Positions 44,460 through 53,245 of a DNA stretch of 64,000 nt are shown here, piece after piece. The DNA is taken from the NCBI GenBank assembly GCA_046331625.1, contig JAXLQL010000011.1:124001-188000 (forward strand), read 5' to 3'. Numbering within the stretch: the stretch's first letter is position 1; the number at the start of each line of letters is the position of its first letter. Below the pieces are notes generated by a model. That model made no database searches. It saw nothing but the letters and a program-made list of their open reading frames with translations, and was not told where the DNA came from. The translations under genes were made by a program, and so were the position numbers. Source of the DNA: JAXLQL01 sp046331625 (GTDB lineage Bacteria > Acidobacteriota > Terriglobia > Bryobacterales > Bryobacteraceae).

Positions 44460-44720
44460 ATGAATACGATCATCGAAATCCCAGACGATCGCGCTGCCGC
44501 GTACCAGCGGGAGGCGCAGTCTCACGGGCTCACCCTCGAAGGCTGGCTTCTGCAACTTGCCGACAGCAGCGCATCGACGGCGCTTCTTGCTCGCGGAAGC
44601 ATGAATCGCGAAGCGTGGGTCCAGCGATTTCGAGCGTGGGCTGACAGCCATGATCCGTGTATTCCCGTACTCTCTGACGATGCGATGAGCCGGGAGAGCA
44701 TCTATCCGGATCCCGCGTGA
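44460..44720 (+). CDS. Antitoxin-like protein of a VapBC pair
   Basis: 86 residues from ATG 44460; AAAGG about 10 nt upstream and a TACTAT -10-like box before that. The start MNTIIEIPDDRAAAYQREAQSHGLTLEGWLLQLAD looks like a ribbon-helix-helix-type antitoxin, and the acidic tail could contact the toxin. Its stop overlaps the GTG of the PIN toxin (GTGA), the usual antitoxin-first arrangement. It has no similarity by eye to the VapB at 38006, so this is a different family pair. Confidence 0.75.
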   Translation: MNTIIEIPDDRAAAYQREAQSHGLTLEGWLLQLADSSASTALLARGSMNREAWVQRFRAWADSHDPCIPVLSDDAMSRESIYPDPA

Positions 44721-45187
44721 ACTCATTCCTCGTCGACTCGAGTGTTCTCTTGCGGACGCTTCAAGTCCGTAGCCCTCAATATCAGGCGGCCTGCCGGGCT
44801 CTGGAATTGCTCAGCCAGAATGGCCACGACCTGTTCATCGTGCCGCAGAACCTAGTTGAGCTCTGGGTGGTTGCCACACGCCCCAGCGAGCAGAACGGTC
44901 TTGGCCTGACGGCCGCCCAGGCATCCACGGAATTGGAGAAAATCAAGGCCCTGTTTGTCCTGTTACCGGAGACGCCGGCGATCTTTCCCACCTGGGAAAC
45001 GCTGGTTCGCCAACACAGCGTCATTGGCAAACCTGCGCACGATGCCCGGCTTGTTGCCGCGATGCATGTCCATGGGCTCACCGGAATCGTGACCTTCGAC
45101 AAGACCGGGTTCTCGCGGTTTCCGGGCATCGTCGTCGTCCGTCCTGAGGATGTGAAGCCGAGTGCCTCGACCCACTTGCAGTCATGA
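44717..45187 (+). CDS. vapC: VapC-type PIN-domain ribonuclease toxin
   Basis: 156 residues from GTG 44717. The PIN fold is complete: FLVDSSVLLRTLQ with the first Asp, LVELWVVATRP with the Glu, KPAHDARLVAAMHVHGLTGIVTFDKTGF with the two later Asp residues. The family cuts tRNA or rRNA in Mg-dependent fashion when the antitoxin is lost. It is co-translated with the antitoxin-like gene (overlapping GTGA). It ends 3 nt before the convergent membrane-protein gene. There is no frame break, unlike the vapC at 38257. Confidence 0.85.
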   Translation: MNSFLVDSSVLLRTLQVRSPQYQAACRALELLSQNGHDLFIVPQNLVELWVVATRPSEQNGLGLTAAQASTELEKIKALFVLLPETPAIFPTWETLVRQHSVIGKPAHDARLVAAMHVHGLTGIVTFDKTGFSRFPGIVVVRPEDVKPSASTHLQS

Positions 45188-45190
45188 AGC

Positions 45191-46054
45191 CTAGCCGGCT
45201 TTCGCGGATTTGCGCTCTCGACGATGTCGCCGGCGCCAGCCCAGCCCAGCCCAGCCCAGCAACGCGACTCCGATGACTCCCACTCCCAGCCCAGTACCCC
45301 ACAAGAGCTTCTCTCCCCTGTCCATTGCTCTGGGAGGTGGCAAGCCAACTGCGTCTTCAGGGTATGTAAGAGACAGCCCGCAACACCGGGTCAGACGTGC
45401 TGCGATTTCGTGCTCTTGGCCAGGCACAAGATGCAACTCCGAGCGCCACGGTGACCAACGCGTTCCGTCCTGAAACCAGATGAAGAGGGCGCGGTCGGAA
45501 GTGATCACCCCATTGGCTCCACCTCGCGATGGCGCGTAGTATCGAGACATCGACACCTCGCGTATGTCCGAGTAGGCGGAGACACGCCGCTGCCACTCCA
45601 AGGCCTGCTGCTCCACAAGCGCGGTCTCTGTGAAAACGGCGAATTTTCGAACGGCGAGCAGTGCAGCCAGCAAGAGCAGTGAACCTGCCGCCGCGTAGAG
45701 GTTCGTCAAGAACGCGGGCATCGGCGCGCTCGATGCAGAGTATTCGAAGTTGTGAATTTCCGGCGGCGGTCCAAGAAGCCGGCTGTAGATAGGTCCGAGG
45801 CAGACGACAGCGCAGCAAACAGCAGCCATGCCTGACAGCATGAACCAAATACCAACGGGCGGATAAAGAACCACGGCCGCATTGGGCGCGAATGCGCGGT
45901 TGGCCGCCCACAGAGATGTGCCCAAGACTATCGCGCCAATTATGGCAATGGCCGCAAAACTGAGTGCGGTCAGTACGTTGGCCCTACGAATCCGCGCTCG
46001 AACGAACTGCCGTGCTTCAGTGTCCTTGGCCTTGCGCCGTTGCTTTCTGCGCAT
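45191..46054 (-). CDS. Membrane protein of unknown function with pentanucleotide repeat at its 3' end
   Basis: 287 residues with about five hydrophobic segments: after a basic N-terminus (RRKQRRKAKDTEARQF) helices at ~30-55, ~63-90, ~118-138 and ~258-275. A soluble middle part (RYYAPSRGGANGVITSDRALFIWFQDGT) may form a PH-like beta domain. I do not recognise the family. Just before the end, five perfect CCAGC units (45236-45260) encode the hydrophobic GLG-WAG stretch of the last helix; gain or loss of a unit would shift the frame and alter the final ~17 residues. It is convergent with vapC. Confidence 0.6.
   Translation of the reverse strand: MRRKQRRKAKDTEARQFVRARIRRANVLTALSFAAIAIIGAIVLGTSLWAANRAFAPNAAVVLYPPVGIWFMLSGMAAVCCAVVCLGPIYSRLLGPPPEIHNFEYSASSAPMPAFLTNLYAAAGSLLLLAALLAVRKFAVFTETALVEQQALEWQRRVSAYSDIREVSMSRYYAPSRGGANGVITSDRALFIWFQDGTRWSPWRSELHLVPGQEHEIAARLTRCCGLSLTYPEDAVGLPPPRAMDRGEKLLWGTGLGVGVIGVALLGWAGLGWRRRHRRERKSAKAG
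45236..45260 (+). repeat. Pentanucleotide (CCAGC)5 microsatellite in a coding region
   Basis: Five perfect tandem CCAGC units near the 3' end of the minus-strand membrane-protein gene. Since 5 is not a multiple of 3, copy-number change would shift the reading frame. Confidence 0.85.
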
Positions 46055-46126
46055 TCACTCTCACGTCTCGGGACTGGTTTCGTCGAACACTCTCCCCCGG
46101 CTCGTATTGCATCGCTCGCCCGGAGG

Positions 46127-46132
46127 TACAAT
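46127..46132 (+). promoter_or_regulatory. -10-like TACAAT before the gamma-glutamyltransferase gene
   Basis: TACAAT (5 of 6) ends 6 nt before ATG 46139, so transcription would start about at the ATG. Confidence 0.45.
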
Positions 46133-46138
46133 CCGGGT

Positions 46139-47893
46139 ATGCGTTTCGCACTCCTGGCCGCGCTGGCGACCCTCTGCGCCGCTCAGCAATTGATGTTTTG
46201 GCCCGTCCGTGGCACCCGCGAAATGGTCGCCGCCGCCAACAATTTCGAGGTGGAAGCCGGCTTCCGCATCCTCACGCAAGGCGGCAATGCCGTTGACGCC
46301 GGTGTGGCCGCCACTCTCGCCGCCGCCGTCACCGAACAGGCCCGCTTCGGCCTTGGAGGCGAGATGCCGCTGATCGTCAAGATGGCCGGCAAGCCCCCGA
46401 TCGTCATCAGCGGCGTCGGCAGCGCGCCCGCCAAAGCCACCGCCGAGTTCTATCGCACCCGCAAGCCCGAGCCCTGGGAAGACTCGCGCCGCATGCCGCC
46501 GATCCCCGAACGCGGCATCCTCTCCGCCATTCTCCCCGGCGCGTTCGACGGAGTCATGCTCGCGCTCCAGGAGCACGGCACCATGACTTTCGAGAAGGTG
46601 GCCGCGCCCGCGATCGAATACGCCGACGGCTTCCCACTCGGCGAGGAGTGGTCGAACTTCGTCCGCGGCTATGAGCGCACGCTGAAGCTGTGGCCTACCT
46701 CGCGCGCGTTCTTCCTGCCAGGAGACAAAGTGCTCGACCGCGGCGAGATCTTCCGCGCCACGAACCTCGCGAACACTCTGCGCGAACTCGTGCGCGCCGA
46801 GAAGAAGGCTCGCGGCAATCGCGCCCGCAAGATCCAGGCTGTGCGCGATTACTTCTATCGCGGACCCGTCGCCGAGCGCATCGCCAAGTTCAGCGAAGCC
46901 AATGGCGGCCTCATCGCGCTCGACGATCTGAAGAAGTTCAAGGCCGAGACGGACCAGCCTCGCACTACCACCTATCGCGGATACACCATCGTCAAGCCCG
47001 GCTTCTGGACGCAAGGTCCGGTGATGCTCGAGGCGCTCAACATCCTCGAAGGGTACGATCTGAAGGCGATGGGCCACAACTCGCCGCAGTATCTGCACAC
47101 TGTGCTGGAAGCCGTGAAGCTCGCATTCGCCGATCGCGATCGCCACTATGGTGATCCGAAGTTCAGCAAGGTCCCCGAAGAGCTCCTGCTCTCGAAGGAC
47201 TATGCCGCCGAGCGCCGCAAACTCATCGATCCCGCACACGCATCGATGGATCATCGCCCCGGTCAGTTCGGATCGCCTGCGACGATGCCGACCGGCGGCG
47301 GGTCGTCTTCTGGAGTGCAAGACACGACCTGCGTCAATGTGGTGGACCGCATGGGCAACGCCTTCAACGCCACGCCGAGCGGCGCGTGGCTGCCGTCCGT
47401 GATCGCCGGTGACACCGGAGTCCCGCTCAGCACGCGCCTGCAATCGTTCGTCGTGTCGCAGGGGCATCCGAACATGATCGAGCCCGGTAAGCGTCCGCGC
47501 GTGACGTTGAGTCCGACGATGGTGCTCAAAGACGGCAAGCCGTTCTTCATCATGTCCACTCCCGGCGGCGACAATCAGGATCAGGCGATGCTGCAGGTGC
47601 TGCTCAACATCATCGAGTTCGGCATGATCCCGCAGGAAGCCGTGGAAGCTCCGCGATTCCAGACGGAGCATTTTTACACCTCGTTCGCCTTCCACGAATT
47701 CACGCCCGGCCGTGTGAACCTCGAGAAGCGCATGCGCCGGGAGACGATCGACAAGCTCTCGGCGATGGGGCATATCGTGGAGGTGCGCGGCGATTGGAGT
47801 AACGCATCCGCGCCGACTGTGATCCTGTTGCGCGAAGGGGTGCTGGATGGCGGCGCCGATCCGCGTCGCGGACGGTTCATCTTCGGACGGTAG
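46139..47893 (+). CDS. ggt: Gamma-glutamyltransferase family protein
   Basis: 584 residues from ATG 46139 (signal peptide MRFALLAALATLCAAQ). An upstream in-frame ATG at 46040 lies in another gene's region. The family start (MVAAANNFEVEAGFRILTQGGNAVDAGVAATLAAAVTEQ) and the self-cleavage site GVQDTTCVNVVDRMGNAFNAT, with the nucleophile Thr near residue 396-397, are intact; the C-terminal TPGGDNQDQAMLQVLLNII matches the small subunit. It would transfer or hydrolyse gamma-glutamyl groups of glutathione or similar peptides in the periplasm. Close relatives include cephalosporin acylases, so the exact substrate is open. Confidence 0.9.
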   Translation: MRFALLAALATLCAAQQLMFWPVRGTREMVAAANNFEVEAGFRILTQGGNAVDAGVAATLAAAVTEQARFGLGGEMPLIVKMAGKPPIVISGVGSAPAKATAEFYRTRKPEPWEDSRRMPPIPERGILSAILPGAFDGVMLALQEHGTMTFEKVAAPAIEYADGFPLGEEWSNFVRGYERTLKLWPTSRAFFLPGDKVLDRGEIFRATNLANTLRELVRAEKKARGNRARKIQAVRDYFYRGPVAERIAKFSEANGGLIALDDLKKFKAETDQPRTTTYRGYTIVKPGFWTQGPVMLEALNILEGYDLKAMGHNSPQYLHTVLEAVKLAFADRDRHYGDPKFSKVPEELLLSKDYAAERRKLIDPAHASMDHRPGQFGSPATMPTGGGSSSGVQDTTCVNVVDRMGNAFNATPSGAWLPSVIAGDTGVPLSTRLQSFVVSQGHPNMIEPGKRPRVTLSPTMVLKDGKPFFIMSTPGGDNQDQAMLQVLLNIIEFGMIPQEAVEAPRFQTEHFYTSFAFHEFTPGRVNLEKRMRRETIDKLSAMGHIVEVRGDWSNASAPTVILLREGVLDGGADPRRGRFIFGR

Positions 47894-47984
47894 CTGCTTT
47901 CTGGCGCGAGGCGCCGGCAGCGGGACTGAAGCGCGCACGGCGGGGCGCCGATCCAAGCGACTGAAATTCGCCGCGCCGCTCGGA

Positions 47985-48030
47985 CAGCGGGACTGGAAGT
48001 CCCGCTGCAGGCTGAAAGCCTGCCCCACAC
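47985..48030 (-). repeat. Intergenic double-hairpin repeat (subfamily I, reverse orientation)
   Basis: A full copy on the minus strand in the convergent gap 47894-48055. A half copy (hairpin 2 only) sits at about 47915-47935. From here to the right end of the window, all copies are in reverse orientation. Confidence 0.8.
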
Positions 48031-48055
48031 ACTGAGTCGAGGATGGTGGAGCATG

Positions 48056-50207
48056 CTACTTCCCGGTCCGATATTGGAAGGCGAGCTTCGTCTCTTCGTC
48101 TACTACGAGGGGGCGGATGAAGCGATAGGCGGTGCCGGCTCGCGGGACTGTCACGGCGATGGGCAGTACGCCCGTGAGACGCTGCTGGAGGCTACTGACG
48201 TTGGCCGATGGTGGAGCAGCGTTCTGGCGCAGCGCTCGTTCGCTCTGTTGGGTCTGCAATACTGGGGCGCCGCTGGTCACCCCGATGGTCTCCGATACGG
48301 AGCCCACTTGGAGTGTCAGCGCCACAGAGAGGGGCCCTGGCCCGAGATCGAGTGTTCGGGCCAGCCTGGCGAACCCGGCCGCCTCCGCGCGCACCGTCAC
48401 CTTGCCGGGCAGCATTCGCGGCACGGCCCATCGGCCATCCGCGTTCGAGATCGCGTCGTACTGCTGCCCATTCTGATGCGTAACGGTGACGTGGACGCCT
48501 GAGATTACCGCGCCTGCAGCGTCGGTTACGGTACCACCCACTTGGCCCGGACCAATCCGCACATCGGTACTCGCCCTCGGAGAGATCAGCACTGCAGAGA
48601 TGTCCGCGTGCCCCGATTGCGGCATCCGTTCCGCCGGAGTCGCATTGCCGGAGAAGTTAGTTATGTGCAGTTCCTGCGGCAAGAGCACCTCCCACTCGAT
48701 CGCGCCGATCGGCAAATCGAGCTTCGGCAAGGCGACCTCGCCCGCGCCTCTCTTGGCGAATGGCGTCCCGGAGCTCACTGTCACGAACGACACCGTGTAA
48801 GGTCCTGCGGGACGATACCCCGGCCTCGTCAACGGTACGCGACTTCCGTCGCTCGCCTCCACCGGCTTCACCTTTTCGCCACCCACATCCGCCGTCAGGA
48901 TCGACGCCCCTTGGGGCAACGACACGCGCACGAAAGACTGCGACTGATTTCGCACGGTGAGTTTGACCTCGGTGAGTGACCGCCCCTCTCTGGTCACCAG
49001 CGTGGTGACCACGGCCTTGGGCGACAACGCAGCGGTCACAGCCGCGGCCGGGAAGCGCACCCATTCGAGATCCACGCCGGGAGATTCGGTAGCGCGTTTC
49101 TGGTACCGGAAGCCCGCACATGGATGCGGCAGAGAGGGTTCGCAGTTGCGAACTCACCTCGCGCAGGTCCATCCTTCGCAGTCCGCCGCGCTCCTTCGCG
49201 ATCAGTTCCAGCGTGCCTTGCCCTTCCACGAGCACTTCGCCGGTCTCCCTCTGCGCGCCCACCAAACCCGGTATCGCGAGCCCGGTCTTGTCCGCTCCGA
49301 ACGGCTTGGCAAGCGAAATCAAGAATTGATGGCTGCGGATCGACGGACTTGTCACATGTACGATCACGCTCCCGGCCTTCGCCTCCGTGTGAGCGATGGT
49401 TCCGCCATCTGCCGCAGCCACCTCGAATCCCTGCGGGACAGCAAGTTCGAAGCGGGACGCCTCGCCTTGGATTACGGTCACGTCGGCCAGCACGCTCATG
49501 GTCAGGTCTGACTCAGAGACGTTGATCAGCGTCTTCAAGTCAGACAGGAAGCGAAGCGGCTTCGGCGGAGCGGCCGGCGCGGTGGGCGGGGCCAGACGTG
49601 CGCTCCACGTCAGTTGTGCCGCCTTGTCAGGAACCAGCGTTGCTTTCACGAGAGTGCGCCCTCCGCTCGACGAGCGCGATTCCATCATCCCGGGCAGGAG
49701 TTGAATCGCCGTCTCTTCACCGGGCAAGCTCACCGAGGCTTTCACCATGCCCGCGCTGATCGCGGGAAACGAGATGCCCGCGCGACCGGGTTCATTGAGG
49801 AGCGCCCGCGAACACCCCAGTTGAATCGCGAACTCCGCCGGGCCCTCGATCACTGTAGTGTGCTTGCCGCCCTGGATCACCAGGGGAATGGCTTTGCCGC
49901 CTAGCTGTGCATCGCGAATGTTGAGTCCGGAAACCAGCGGAATCACCACCGCTCCCTTTGCGAGCACTTCGCCACGGATCTCGAGCACGCCAGTGGCGAT
50001 GCCCTTTTCCGCCTGAAGCCGGAATTCCGCGCTCCGGATCACGTAGGCGGGCGGAGGATCGACACGGCGCTTCGCCGTCGCAGCCGCTGCGTCGGTGAGC
50101 CGGTTGTACTCGGCTACTGGAATGGTGACGTGGTTCTCGGCGAGGACAGAAGGGTCGGTTTGGCCGAGCACAAGCACGGCTGACAATGCGAACACGAGCG
50201 GCCTCAT
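48056..50207 (-). CDS. Secreted protein A with carboxypeptidase-regulatory-like domain, one frameshift
   Basis: About 715 residues read over one frame change near 49115. The signal peptide is PLVFALSAVLVLGQ; the first ~430 residues are beta-rich (NHVTIPVAEYNRLTDAA, GEVLAKGAVVIPLVSGLNI), paralogous to protein B upstream. After the break the frame continues G-F-R-Y-Q-K-R-A then LEWVRFPAA. Near residues ~545-630 is a carboxypeptidase-regulatory-like domain (GGTVTDAAGAVISGVHVTVTHQNG, SNADGRWAVPRMLPG), a fold common on Acidobacterial surface proteins. Function is unknown. Its SD GGAGG lies within the end of the mini-gene, and the start overlaps that gene's stop (ATGA). Confidence 0.68.
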
Positions 50208-50478
50208 TTGGAGCCTCCATTCTGCTGCTGATAGCTGGGCTCGATGTGCGGCCCGAATTCCGCGCCGCGAATCACGTAGGCGGGGGGCGGATCGACGCGG
50301 CGCTTCGCCGCGGCTGCGTCGGTGAGGCGGTTGTACTCGGCTACTGGAATGGTGACGTGGTTCTCGGCGAGGACAGAAGGGTCCGTTTGGCCGAGCAGAG
50401 CGATGGCTGGCAATACGAACACGAGGGATCTCATTGGGAACCTCCCTTTTGCTCCTGATAGCTGAGCTCGATTTGCGG
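50022..50478 (-). repeat. Tandem duplication of a gene junction (two ~228-bp units)
   Basis: Unit 1 (50022-50250) and unit 2 (50255-50478) are about 85-88 percent identical by eye. Each contains the last ~10 codons of an upstream gene, the SD, the ATGA overlap and the first ~55 codons of the downstream gene. The boundary is at a shared GAATTCCGCGC. Confidence 0.8.
50204..50434 (-). CDS. 76-residue chimeric mini-gene created by junction duplication
   Basis: Residues 1-60 (signal peptide LVFVLPAIALLGQ, then TDPSVLAENHVTIPVAEYN, RVDPPPAYVIR-AEF) repeat the start of protein A; residues 61-76 (GPHIEPSYQQQNGGSK) repeat the end of protein B (QPQIELSYQEQKGGSQ). It is therefore a fusion of the beginning of one neighbour and the end of the other. 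Start and stop overlap both flanking genes by ATGA, and each has an SD (GGGAGG, GGAGG) encoded in the preceding gene's GGS codons. It would give a short secreted peptide after signal removal (~57 residues). It may be expressed but is probably a relic of duplication. Confidence 0.6.
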   Translation of the reverse strand: MRSLVFVLPAIALLGQTDPSVLAENHVTIPVAEYNRLTDAAAAKRRVDPPPAYVIRGAEFGPHIEPSYQQQNGGSK

Positions 50479-52239
50479 TTGCTGATTCTCAGCGGTCAGT
50501 TCGGCGGTAAGAAAGATTGACGGACCGTACGACGGAAAATCGAGAGCATCCGCGGTGACGACCGGTAGCCTCGACTGCTTCCTGGCTCGGAAGGCATCGG
50601 CCAGCTTCTGTGCATTCGCCATTGCCACGTTACTGTTCAACAACGGGTTCGCAGTGGCCGCGGAAGCGACGAAGGCAGTGCGAAACGCGAGCGACTCGGT
50701 GGCGCGGAACTCCTCCACGTGATAGGCGCCCGGTTCCGCGGTGACCTTGTACTGCGCGGGAAGGAACAACGCCACCGCGCTACGGGAAACGGGTACGTCG
50801 ACCTTGGGCAACACCACCACCGCGCGGCCACGCGGGGTCCACGCCTGCCCTTTCACGAGGTAGGTAACCTCAACCAGGAACGCAGGCGACTCCTCCGCGC
50901 TCGCCGGTTTTATCAGGGGCAGCATCAAGGTCCCTTCGGCGCTCTTGCCCGGCTTCACGATCCGGCCCGCCACGGCCGCATTCCACACCTGCGCGCCGGT
51001 GGGCAGATCGATCTTCACGAAGTTCCGCTGGTTGTTTCTGATGGCGTAGCGAGCCTGCACGAGGGTCTTGCCGTCGACAGTGGCGATCGCGTGGATTCGT
51101 GCCTCCTCCACGTTGGCAGTGAGCAGCGCTTGCGGCGTGTATCGCGCCACTTCCACTCGCAACGAGCGCTCGCCCACGCGTGGCAGCATTCGGAAGGTGA
51201 GGCGGCCGCTGGCCGTTGCAGGGGACTGTGGTGCGTCGGTCTGCTCGAGCCCCGCTGGCGTCGCGTTCTTGATCTCCGCCGGACCGAGCAGGTCCACCGC
51301 CACGCTGCCCATCTCGCGGTCCACCCCCTGGAGCCGCAGGAGCGGCAGATCGAACGCGCCTTCGCGCGGGAGCTTGGCTTCGCCCTGGATGACGAACTTC
51401 GTCTGGCGCTCCACCGCCTCGAGAAAGTTGACGGTGAGCGCGCCGGCTGTCTGAGTCCACTCGGCGACATTGCCACCGAGAACTTGATTCACCGTCACGT
51501 CTTTGGGAACCGAGATGACGACGTGTCGAGCCAGCCCTTGTGCCACATCGAGGGTCGCGTCGGCGGCGAGTGCGCTCGAGTCTTCGCCGAGACTCCACGA
51601 CTGCGCGAGCGTCCCGTTGAGTTTGAGCGGCAGTTCTTCGCGGGGCTGCTCCTGGACTTTGCGCCGCCAGGAAATCACCATCGGTTCGGCGCCGTTGGCC
51701 CACGCGATCCAGGGATCCGCTTTTGATGTGGAGACGCCGCCCACTACTGCGACTTCGAGTCCGTCGACACCGAGGGTGAGGCTCGCTCGGGTGATGCCTG
51801 AATTGGCCGCCGGCAGTGCCACGCGCTGGTCATTGCCTCCGAACGTCACGGGCAATGCGATGTCGAGTTGCACCGTGTAGCGGCCCTTCTTCGAGAAGCC
51901 GAGTGCGTTGCCGGCCAGCTTGCATGAGGCGGGTAATCGCGCATCGGAAACCACAAGTCCGGTTGGTAGGGGAATCTGCACCCAACCGTCGCGCAAGACA
52001 TCCACTTCGAGCGTGACGCGGCCCGTTACCTGAAGCTGCTCGGCGGCGAGCGCGAGTTCGTAATCCACTCGCGACAGAGTGGCGGCAAAGGGAAGCGGCT
52101 CGGGTTCCGGATCCGCAGGCTGCGACTTCGCCCGCAGCGCATCATAGTAGTTCAGCGGGAGCACGACCCATCCCGCCGGCGGCGTCTGTGCGTGCGCGCG
52201 CAGACACACCAATAGAGTCAGTACCGTTACGTATCTCAT
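50431..52239 (-). CDS. Secreted protein B, paralogue of protein A, unknown function
   Basis: 602 residues with signal peptide YVTVLTLLVCLRAHAQ. It is beta-rich throughout; shared phrases with protein A include an N-terminal VVLPLNYYDALRAK (A: IPVAEYNRLTDAA), GRVTLEVDVLRDGWVQIPL (A: GEVLAKGAVVIPL) and long stretches with LPREGAFDLPLLRLQG. No catalytic motif is recognisable and it lacks the regulatory domain of A. It is first in the B - mini-gene - A chain, all joined by ATGA overlaps, so the products are made together. It may be a surface or periplasmic scaffold. The ~100 nt before the start (to 52341) hold no gene. Confidence 0.62.
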   Translation of the reverse strand: MRYVTVLTLLVCLRAHAQTPPAGWVVLPLNYYDALRAKSQPADPEPEPLPFAATLSRVDYELALAAEQLQVTGRVTLEVDVLRDGWVQIPLPTGLVVSDARLPASCKLAGNALGFSKKGRYTVQLDIALPVTFGGNDQRVALPAANSGITRASLTLGVDGLEVAVVGGVSTSKADPWIAWANGAEPMVISWRRKVQEQPREELPLKLNGTLAQSWSLGEDSSALAADATLDVAQGLARHVVISVPKDVTVNQVLGGNVAEWTQTAGALTVNFLEAVERQTKFVIQGEAKLPREGAFDLPLLRLQGVDREMGSVAVDLLGPAEIKNATPAGLEQTDAPQSPATASGRLTFRMLPRVGERSLRVEVARYTPQALLTANVEEARIHAIATVDGKTLVQARYAIRNNQRNFVKIDLPTGAQVWNAAVAGRIVKPGKSAEGTLMLPLIKPASAEESPAFLVEVTYLVKGQAWTPRGRAVVVLPKVDVPVSRSAVALFLPAQYKVTAEPGAYHVEEFRATESLAFRTAFVASAATANPLLNSNVAMANAQKLADAFRARKQSRLPVVTADALDFPSYGPSIFLTAELTAENQQPQIELSYQEQKGGSQ

Positions 52240-52341
52240 CGCAGGCCCTCTTTTCCTGAAGCAGCGATTTCGTCTGTGGACTTTGACTCGCCACGCGACT
52301 TACCGGTTTCGAGATTTTTCCGATTGGTAGAACGCCTCTGA

Positions 52342-52959
52342 CTACGCGGCCTTCGGCCAGCCCGAGCCGGCCAGAGGAATACCGGCTTTGAGGGCGCCGA
52401 GCTTGGCCATGGTCCAGCGCGCTTCGGCGGTGAGGCGGCGGCAGAAGGCTTCGTTGGCGAGGTCGGGCAGCGGTTGGGTTTGTTTTCGCAACGTGGCGAT
52501 GTTGGCCACGGGCGGCCGATTTTCCGCAGTTGGCGCGGTGGCGGCTTCGCGGAGGCCGCGCTCGGTTTGAAGCTTGCGCAACTCGGCCAGGGCGCGATAG
52601 TGGGCGCGTTCGAACTGAGCGGCGTAACGTGTGTACCGGTCGAGCTTGGCTTCGTTTTGTTCGAGGAGAGCTTCCGCCTCCAGCCGCCGGATCTTCTCGG
52701 TTTTCCAGGCTGCCTGGACGAGGTTCGAGAAGACGAGTTCCTCGTTGATGCCTTGGGGACGGAGTTCGTCGCGCTGGAGTTCGAGTAGGATGTCGAACTC
52801 GTCGCGGTCTGCGGGGGCGACGGCGAAGGTGGCGGAGAAGAGCCCGTGCGTGACGGCGTTCTTCGACGAGATTGCTTTGCCTTCGGCGGTTTTGGGTCCG
52901 GTGGATTTCTGTGCGTTGGTGCGGTTGGCTTCGTTTTGCGCGGCGGTGGCGGTGGACAT
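52342..52959 (-). CDS. Conserved hypothetical protein with STGPKTAEGKAISSKNAVTHGL motif region
   Basis: 205 residues; a strong SD (GAGGAGAG) precedes ATG 52959. The N-terminal segment (residues ~12-42: NEANRTNAQKSTGPKT, then EGKA, SS-NA and HGL) is a motif found in many Acidobacterial and Planctomycete proteins of unknown function. The rest is a long charged helix region (coiled-coil-like, LEAEALLEQNEAKLDRYTRYAAQFERAHYRALAEL) and a C-terminal tail. No enzyme or membrane motif. The family is multi-copy in related genomes as far as I know, but I see no inverted repeats or transposase next to it. Confidence 0.6.
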   Translation of the reverse strand: MSTATAAQNEANRTNAQKSTGPKTAEGKAISSKNAVTHGLFSATFAVAPADRDEFDILLELQRDELRPQGINEELVFSNLVQAAWKTEKIRRLEAEALLEQNEAKLDRYTRYAAQFERAHYRALAELRKLQTERGLREAATAPTAENRPPVANIATLRKQTQPLPDLANEAFCRRLTAEARWTMAKLGALKAGIPLAGSGWPKAA

Positions 52960-53150
52960 GGTTCTCTCCTCTGATCTCCAGAAATGCGAAAGGCGGCGCG
53001 GACTCGAGGGTCCGTGCCGCCTTACGCTTTCAGTGTCTCATGGGGGCAAGAGATTTCGGGTGTTTGCGAGTGGGGGTAGCTGAAAAGGAAGGAGAAATTT
53101 CGTTGGACTGTCTGTGATCGTCAAGCGGTCAATCGGCGGGACGGGGGCTA

Positions 53151-53196
53151 CGGCAGCGGGACTGAAGTCCCGCGCGGGCTGAAGCCTGCCCCACAT
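53151..53196 (-). repeat. Intergenic double-hairpin repeat (subfamily I, reverse orientation)
   Basis: One copy in the 286-nt divergent gap between the hypothetical gene (ends 52959 on the minus strand) and the DUF3667 gene (starts 53246). A partial second GGCATGTGGAGCAGG duplication adjoins it. No gene is seen in the gap. Confidence 0.75.
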
Positions 53197-53245
53197 GCCT
53201 GCTCCACATGGCGGCTGAGCAGTCTGCGGGTGTTAGAGTAGGGCG

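Noticed and set aside
46061..48028. A 655-residue minus-strand frame over the ggt gene
   Set aside because: It covers the well-supported gamma-glutamyltransferase and its first residues are translated hairpin repeat; composition is the antisense of ggt.
52342..52959. Transposase or insertion-sequence gene
   Set aside because: The STGPKTAEGKA-type motif is frequent in these phyla but there are no DDE/DEDD residues and no terminal inverted repeats around it.
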